Below the pieces are notes generated by a model. It did no database searches. It was not told where the DNA came from and saw only the letters and a list, made by a program, of their open reading frames with translations. From assembly GCF_036323735.1 (NCBI RefSeq), contig NC_086027.1, positions 84,889,662-84,953,661 on the forward strand: DNA of 64,000 nucleotides, written 5' to 3'. Within the stretch, counting starts at the first letter, position 1. The number at the start of each line of letters is the position of its first letter. This document shows, piece by piece, positions 57,421-64,000 of the stretch. Source of the stretch: Rattus norvegicus. Lineage: Eukaryota; Chordata; Mammalia; Rodentia; Muridae. Position numbers and translations under genes: made by a program.

Positions 57421-57721
57421 AGGGTGTCTGTGATGGGAAACAAGTCAGTCATTCTGGAATTCCACCTCAATTCAACTTAAATCTTTGTCCATTGTTGGCA
57501 AATACTGTCTGTGGGATAGTCAGGAAATTTGCAAACGAGTGCTTATTTTGTTTTTTCACATCTTTATTCAACTCAGAGAACTTTAGGAGCTGCCCAATTG
57601 TTTATGGTAGTTGTTTGTTGGACTGGTGTGTGTGTGAATTTTGGGGGGCAGGTGTAGGGTATGCATTTCAACTGTTCACTCTTGCCCTACTCTGGGGCCA
57701 GGCATTCACAGAATAGGAAAT

Positions 57722-58170
57722 GGATTAGTCTGTTTCTGTTGTTTGCCACAGCACAACACTCACTGTGAGACAATGATTAAAGAATAGAGGCTTAGTTACC
57801 TCGAGAGTCCAGAGGCCTGAGAACATGGCACTAACATTTACCAGGTACTGTCTAGTTACATCGTAGGGTACCAGATGACGTCATGGCAAGAACAGGTGCA
57901 AGTGGAATGGGTTGCATGGGAGTCAGGAGATATGGGAGGCATAAGAGGTCAGGTCTGCTTTATTTTAAAGTAGCCTCGGAGTTCATTCTCACAGGGACTA
58001 CTGAGACTCGAATACCAGTCCCACTTGAAGATGGTGCCCACAATCAGCTCTTTACCTCCCATCATCTCTGTCTCTCAAAGCTCAAATACCTCTTTGTATA
58101 ACCACACTGAGGCTGACTTCCATTGTGTGAATCTTTAGGGGACACACTTAAACCACATCCCAATCACAAC
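57722..58170 (-). mobile_element. Old MaLR-type LTR
   Basis: ggattagtctgtttctgttg, agaatagaggcttagttacc and, at the right, 'tttaggggacacacttaaac' followed by cacatcccaatcac: reversed order of a mammal-wide MaLR LTR. Confidence 0.6.
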
Positions 58171-58672
58171 AGGAACTAGAAACCAATCACTTATGAGATG
58201 AATGAAATGCACACACTTGGCAGTCTGGGATTGAGGAATCCCTCCCTGTCCTCCCGTCTATCAGATCGCCTGGTCCAGGATATTTTGACATTCCATTCTT
58301 TTTTAGGAGGACAGAAGCTCCTCATTAAGTAAATTAACCATTAAGTCAAGAACATGAATGTCAATATAGATACAGGCTGGTAATTTGCCAGCCACCAAAG
58401 AAGCATCCAGTGCTCAAAGGACCCAAGGCCCTTGCATGTCATTTACACAGCAGGGGACTGAGACTTGGCAGAGAGGCTCTGGGCCAGCACCCCACTCACA
58501 GGATCCAACCCAATAGTCCCAAATGACATTTCTCTTCCACCGTGAGAAATGGATGTTCTTTGGCTTCAAACTCTGAACGTATCTGAGTGATTAGGTCCCT
58601 TTTGACTGTTTTATTTCCATTTTAAAATAGGTTGTATTATTTTTTTACTTGTAACAGCGTAATGTTGCCTTG

Positions 58673-58679
<7 letters not shown>
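58171..58679. other. Unique sequence, perhaps a MIR scrap
   Basis: 58430-58520 (catttacacagcaggggactg) is faintly MIR-like. No gene. Confidence 0.4.
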
Positions 58680-58728
<49 letters not shown>

Positions 58729-58824
58729 AGGGGAGAGGGAGAGAGGGAGGTAGGGAGGGAGGGAGAGAGGGAAGGGGGAGAGGGGCAGACGGGGGAGGGG
58801 GAGAGGGAGAGGGAGGGAGGGAGG

Positions 58825-58883
<59 letters not shown>
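58680..58883 (+). repeat. (GA)n - GGGA-rich - (GA)n purine tract
   Basis: About 200 bases of pure purine on the plus strand apart from a few T/C breaks. Perfect GA ends flank a gggagag/gggagg centre. Confidence 0.95.
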
Positions 58884-58886
<3 letters not shown>

Positions 58887-59757
58887 TCTTTGATCATTTG
58901 TCATGGTGTGGAAAATCTGACAGCGTCTTCAATTAACAGATGAGAGCCCAGAGAATTTCTCAGCCTGATCTTCCCCCCAGTGCTCTCTCTAATTGAGTCA
59001 AGGAAAACAGCCTTAGCAGGGACCTTGGATGGCTGCCGGATGAAGCCATCGCTGTGAGAGCGAAGCTAAAATCTCTACAGTGCTCGAAGATTTTTTTTTT
59101 TCTCCATGCTGTTCTTGCAGGCTGCTGAAGCATAGCAGTCCAAGGCTGATGGCATTAGTGAGATGTGTCAGGGAAAGCACCGGCTGGACCCCCGGAGGTG
59201 TAAGCTTCAGCTGGCTTTTGCTGCAACCACCTTTGAGGGCTTGGATGGGCTTCTTCCCTTCAGATGTTACTCTCTTCTCTGCGCATGTGTGAACCAGAGT
59301 CTCTTTCAGTTCCTGGCAATTCTGGCATTGGAAAAAAAAGATAAAGGTGCCTGAAGGGGACAGGCTTGGAGGATCCTTGTTTAAGGTACACATAGCTGAT
59401 ATCGTAGGGATAGGATTTTTTAAAATCTGTGGTACATAAGGAGGCAGGCAGGTGAGTGAGGACTACAGAGAACAAGATAGCTTTGGAAACATTTCTGAGG
59501 CTCTTCGTCAGTCTCTCCCCCACCCTGGTTTCTCTCCATCCCAGCTAAAGACATCTCCTCTAAGGGTAAAGTTAGGATTGTATGTTCGATTCTAGTTCAG
59601 AGAGCAACAAAGACAGAGACTTTGTCTTGTTCCTGGGTGTGTCTCTCTCGTGCTGAACAGACTAATTAATACCTTGTCTCAGGTGGGCACGCCATTAATA
59701 TCTGTTGAACTTATGATGCTCTACATGCTTAAAATGGTTACTTACGGGTTCCTTTAA
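58884..59757. other. Unique sequence
   Basis: No recognised repeat. Open frames at 59013-59393 and 59080-59354 on opposite strands overlap and lack motifs. 59650-59770 is AT-rich with actaattaatac and gccattaatatc. Confidence 0.5.
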
Positions 59758-59938
59758 AATATTTGATTATTGTTTTACTTGTAAGGGTGTTTGGTCCCAT
59801 GGATGTGTCATTTTTATGATGGTAAAACAGGAGTGACAGATTGCTCTGAACTGCCATGTGGACGCTGGGAATCAAACACAGAGTGTCCGGAAGAACAGTC
59901 AGTGCTTTTAACTCTCCATCTCCACAGCTCCCAGCGAT
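59758..59938 (-). mobile_element. B2/B3-class SINE
   Basis: gctctgaactgccatgtggac, gctgggaatcaaacacagag and cagtcagtgcttttaactctc, in reversed order. Confidence 0.75.
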
Positions 59939-59971
59939 GGATTTCTAGTTACTAATGTAACGTGTAAGGCT

Positions 59972-60094
59972 TGCGTTGAGCATGGCGGCTTATATCTACA
60001 ATCCCAGCACCCAGAAAGATGAGACAGGAGAATTGCTGCAAGTTGGAGGCCAACATGGTCTTTGCAGTGAGTGTGAGTTCTAGACTTACAGAGC

Positions 60095-60149
<55 letters not shown>
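59972..60149 (+). mobile_element. B1 SINE with (CA)n
   Basis: gagcatggcggcttatatct, acaatcccagcacccag, gttggaggccaacatggtc, ending in (CA)n at 60098-60149. Confidence 0.8.
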
Positions 60150-60150
<1 letters not shown>

Positions 60151-60864
60151 CTACGGCCTAATAGTTTTGTTTCTAAATGCCTTTGTGGTTTGTTTTCTCT
60201 GTGTTGACTTCATCCACATCTCCTGGTCTGTTACAATGTTTTAACAATCTTTTCCCTCCTCACTGGGCAGGTTATTTTTGCCAGGAAAATGTTTCTTCCC
60301 ATTTTCTTTTTTAATTAACTTGTATCAACGTAGGGCTGAGGGGGAGGCACAGACATTCATAATTAGTCCCTCCAAGGCTACAGCAGAAACTGATACACTA
60401 CTCAGAAACTACAGAAATTCACACACTACTTGGAAACTGGGTGAGACCCAAGCAAGCATCCAGCAGTGGGGATCTACCCTCAGGGTTTTGGTTGAAGGTG
60501 TCTCTCATGGGCAAGACTTGATCAAGGGGTGATTCTCCTCAAGTTCATCATGTGGTTGCTGGCAGCCTCAATTCTTCTGAGGTTCCTGGCTATTGACTGC
60601 AGACATCCCTAAACGTGTCACTTGTTAGCACTTCTATTGGTTATATAGATCAGGGCCCGGTACAGTGTATACAGGGAACTGCAAGGGTGTGAAGACCCAG
60701 AGGAGAGGATCCAGGTGAGCCATCTCAGAAGGAGGCTATGTCAGATAGGACACAACTTTATGTCTTAAATGGAAAGTAGCTTTGAAAAGAACTTTCTAGG
60801 ATAATGTTGGCAGTTTAGATGTTCTCTGCTGTATTAGGGAATCCTTTCCTTTGCGCCTTTTCTA
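60150..60864. other. Unique sequence
   Basis: No repeat or gene recognised. Confidence 0.5.
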
Positions 60865-61072
60865 TGGCTTGGATATTTAAGCCCCTCCCCAGATTCGTAT
60901 GTTGAAATCTAATCCCAGTGTAGTAATATAACCAGGTAGGACCTTTAGGAAGTGATGGGGTCATGAGGGCAAAGCCCTCCCCAGTAGGATTAATGTACTT
61001 ATAGAAGAGCCTGATAGATAGATCAACTCCTATCCCCTTGGCAAGTGAGGACCCAGCAGGGAACACCGAGTG
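60865..61072 (+). mobile_element. Old MaLR-type LTR fragment
   Basis: ccagattcgtatgttgaaat, taggacctttaggaagtgatg, gggtcatgagggcaaagcc and ttaatgtacttatagaag, in forward order. 3' part missing. Confidence 0.6.
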
Positions 61073-61073
61073 T

Positions 61074-61404
61074 GGAGCTAGGGAGATGAGTCACTTAGTA
61101 AATTGTTTACTTTGCAGTGCAAGGACCTGAGTTGGGTCCCTGGAACCCATGCAAAAAGACAAAAAGAAAAAGCCAATCATTGGTGGCACACAAGTGTAAT
61201 CCCAGTTCTAGGGAGGCAGATACAGGAAAATCCCTGGGGCTTGCAGGCTTGCCAGTGTAGCTTGCTTAAAGGGCATCAGGCCAGTGAGAGACCCTGTCTC
61301 AAGGAAACGGTATGTGGTGCCTGAGAAATGACACCCTGTGGTTATTCCTGGCTTTTACATACATGCATACACATGTGCACTACTAGTACTACAACAAACA
61401 CACA

Positions 61405-61455
<51 letters not shown>
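61074..61455 (+). mobile_element. B3/B4-class SINE with (CA)n tail
   Basis: Head gagctagggagatgagtcac, B1-like middle (cacacaagtgtaatcccag), ggccagtgagagaccctgtc, ctgagaaatgacaccctgtg, then (CA)n at 61398-61455. Longest and best preserved of this class here. Confidence 0.82.
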
Positions 61456-61457
<2 letters not shown>

Positions 61458-62198
61458 CCCAAATATGAGGAACAAATTCCTGTCAGACACCACATCTGTC
61501 ACTCCCTTAATCTCGAACTTCCCATCCTCTGGGAACTTCAGCAATACATTCCAATTGTTTAGCAGTGTGAGGCGTTTGGTTATAGCAGGCCCTAATATAG
61601 TAAGACACAAATTCCGTTACTGATGCTTTGGAATCTTTATCCAAATGCTTCTAGCAATTTCATGTACATGGTTTTGGCGAGCGTAACTTCTGACTATTTG
61701 CAAGAAAGATGAGCATTGTGTACAATTAGGAGCATAGAATGCGATCTTGGCCTTAAGCCATCAAATTTTCTAGGCTCCAAGTAGCAAATTAGAATCAAAG
61801 TTTCTAATTTTTGCTTCATAAGCATGCATTATTTTCAGCACACTGAAGGTGGGTGTCAGGAGGGCAGGGGAGTGCCTAAGGCAGGCTAAAATGAGAGATT
61901 TTAAAAAAATCTACCTGCTTTGTGGCTTCTTCTAGGCTTGTAAATTAGACTTGCGTGTTGTTCATGTAACTGATTTTCTAATTAGTTAAAACAGAATTCA
62001 TCAAGGAATGACAGTTAATGCAGTTATTTCCCAGAACCTGGGAAATAAGTTGACACAGGGATCCCATTTCTAAGAGATGCTCTGGAGTCAGAAGGTCGCA
62101 CTTGGGCTACCTTGACTTACACGCATCAGCACAACTGCGTGTTGACTCTAGTCTGTGAAGGATAGCCCATTCTGTCTATCATTTTTAATTAAATTTAT
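61456..62198. other. Unique sequence with AT-rich block
   Basis: 61880-62060 is repeat-free and includes gattttctaattagttaaaa. No gene evidence. Confidence 0.45.
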
Positions 62199-62338
62199 TT
62201 GTGTGTATGTGTGTATATGTGTGTATATGTGTGTGTATGTGTGTATGTGTGTATGTGTGTGTATGTGTGTATGTGTGTGTATGTGTGTATGTGTGTATGT
62301 GTATGTGTATGTGTGTGTATGTGTATGTGTGTGTGTGT
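62199..62338 (+). repeat. (TGTGTATG)n-type tract
   Basis: Alternating gtgtgt and gtat words with variable register, about 140 bases. Confidence 0.93.
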
Positions 62339-62590
62339 AGGCAGAGGCCAAACTTGAGTCCACATGTTTTATGAGACAGTTTATCTCACTGGGTCCTGGG
62401 GCTTGTTGATTTGATTAAACTAGCTGACCAGTGAGCTCCAGGGATCCTCCTGTCTTCAACTCCCCAGTTCTGGGATTATAAATTCATGCCACATACCTGG
62501 CTTTTTCCATGGATGTGGGGAATCAAACTCAGGTCCTCAGGCTGTGTAGCAAGTATGCTACTCATTGACGGAGCCTTCTCCCCACCCCTT
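62339..62590 (-). mobile_element. B3/B4-class SINE
   Basis: gtgagctccagggatcctcc, gttctgggattataaattc, ggggaatcaaactcaggtcc and a reversed head 'gacggagccttctcccc'. The preceding tract is its tail. Confidence 0.8.
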
Positions 62591-63404
62591 TTTCCATTCT
62601 TTCTGCACATGGCATGGCTCTACAAATCTTTCATTAGCTCAGAGGGCTGAGCACACATTCCAAGTTTGGAAGCTGACAGAGTGAGTGGAGATAGCGAATG
62701 GATGGTCCCTCCTGAGTGTTCTCCTTTGAGGAAACTGAATTCTTCTTTTAATAAATTTGCTTTGGGTTGAAATGCCACTAACTACTGGAATTACTCGAAT
62801 AGTCTTCCTAAGCACTTGTCTGTCTTCCAGCAGAGAATTCTTCATCCTAAATTGGCTCGAAGTTTACCCTTGGTGGAAGGTTTCTCCTTGGCATCTGGAT
62901 TGCTCCTTGCCGTGGGGGACTGCCCCAAGCATGGTAGGATTCTCGGTGGTGCTGCAGCCTCCTACTGCATTTAATCATAAAGGACACCTTGATTTTTACC
63001 CAACTCTCTTAACTAGTTTGCATTTTCCCTCCTGCGTGCCTTCAGGCACGATAAGAGCAACGGGCCCCAGCAATGGCCAAAAGGCTTCATTTGAAAGGAT
63101 GTCCCTAATCTATCACAGCTGTGACATGTGACACTCTAAATTAAGAAGCCTGGGCTTTGGCTGTTCCCAAATGAACAGGCCACGTGCTGACCTTATGATC
63201 AGACACTTTGGGGTCGCTGTGGGTCAAGGGGCATCTGTTTGTCATTTCCTGTCAGAACAGCACTGTTTTCAGAAATGGCCAGGGAACATACAAGAATTGG
63301 GGAGGGGGGCAACTCTTTCTCAGTTGTTTGGGAAGTTGGTAGGTTTTGGGACAGGAGTCTAGGAAAAGGAAGTGACTAGCACCGAAGTGAGACGTAAGAT
63401 TCCA
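62591..63404. other. Unique sequence
   Basis: The 124-codon frame at 62757-63131 has no domain or exon border. 63000-63170 is repeat-free. Not called. Confidence 0.5.
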
Positions 63405-63550
63405 GGCTGGTCTGTTGCTCAGTTGGTTTAGTGCTTCCTTCACCCATGAAAGGCTGTGCTCAACCCTCAGTGCTGCGTCCCCTGGCCACAGTGATACTCG
63501 CTGTGATGCTAGCATTTGGGAGGCAGAGGCAGAGAGGTTGCCATTCACTC
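63405..63550 (+). mobile_element. B4-type SINE (ID head plus B1 body)
   Basis: ctggtctgttgctcagttgg (tRNA-like head) is followed by 'gatgctagcatttgggagg' and cagaggcagagagg (B1 body). Confidence 0.7.
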
Positions 63551-63689
63551 CCTCCTCATGATAAATCTCTTGTGTAAGATCTGTTGCGCAGTGTCATCTC
63601 TGTGGCATTCCTTGGTCCCAGTTGATTTGCCAAGGTCCTCTTCCACTGTCAAAACCCTGACAGGGACACCTTATCTTTAAAAAAATAAA

Positions 63690-63745
63690 AGTCTCAGCAT
63701 TTGAGAGGCTGAGGTCAGACAGTTGTGGCTCGGAGGCCAATAGAA
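63690..63745 (+). mobile_element. B1 fragment
   Basis: ctcagcatttgagaggctgag and gttgtggctcggaggcc, a short forward B1 piece. The remaining bases to 64000 show nothing recognisable. Confidence 0.5.
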
Positions 63746-64000
63746 AACCAAGCCAAACCAACGAATGAAGATACCCAAGTTGGCATGTGGTTCTGGGACC
63801 AAGCTGGGGAGAAGCCCGGGGTTTCCTCAGTGTGAACAGAGGACAAAAACAGGAAGTTCACCAGCCAAGTGTAGAACAGGAGGTTGACTGCATCCTCTAG
63901 CATGACAAGCAAGTGAATAGGGAAGCAGAATTTGATGCTTTCATTGGGAAGAACTGCGAGAGACAAGAGGAAGAAGATGAACTTATTCCCAGCTTACCCT

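Overview
This is mammalian, almost certainly rat (Rattus), non-coding DNA. The strongest evidence is two young ID SINEs (BC1-derived, very abundant in rat) with 14-base target-site duplications, together with many B1, B2 and B3/B4-class SINEs, rodent-type L1 ends, rodent LTRs with TG...CA termini, a URR1-like hAT element, and many long uninterrupted (TG)n, (GA)n, (TA)n and tetranucleotide tracts. CpG is depleted and no CpG island is visible. I found no protein-coding gene and no functional RNA gene. Every long open reading frame falls in an L1 relic, a SINE or a microsatellite, or is short with no supporting structure. The window is best read as intergenic or deep intronic sequence.

Layout. 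1-5650: mostly unique sequence with a B2, a B3/B4-class SINE and an unusual compound minisatellite grown from a SINE tail (2795-3420). 5650-11000: a stack of nested retroelements. An old antisense L1 is split by a B2, by an L1 3' UTR fragment and by a chimeric L1-related insertion, each with its own target-site duplication. 11000-19960: SINEs, a young ID, a pair of LTR-like repeats and a rearranged L1 with inverted halves (14711-15830). 19960-22480: inverted L1-type fragments cut by two LTRs, plus a 75-base segment that recurs nearly unchanged in inverted orientation 1.5 kb away. 22680-27680: largely unique sequence with a few repeats and an (ACCA)n tract. 27685-30268: an almost complete LTR-internal-LTR element on the minus strand. 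30855-32063: a second inverted L1 with a perfect 15-base duplication. 32079-43690: the quietest part, mostly unique sequence, with two short segments bearing splice-site-like borders and a few AT-rich blocks rich in TAAT motifs. 43690-64000: scattered MaLR-type LTRs, MIRs, SINEs, a second ID, a solo LTR with an exact 5-base duplication, a URR1-like hAT transposon, an 8-base minisatellite and many microsatellites.

Nothing here works together as a pathway or operon. What the window offers is insertion history: nesting order, target-site duplications and inversion breakpoints are readable directly. Family names rest on recalled consensus features, and subfamily names are left open where I could not be sure. 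Boundaries of old repeats are approximate.
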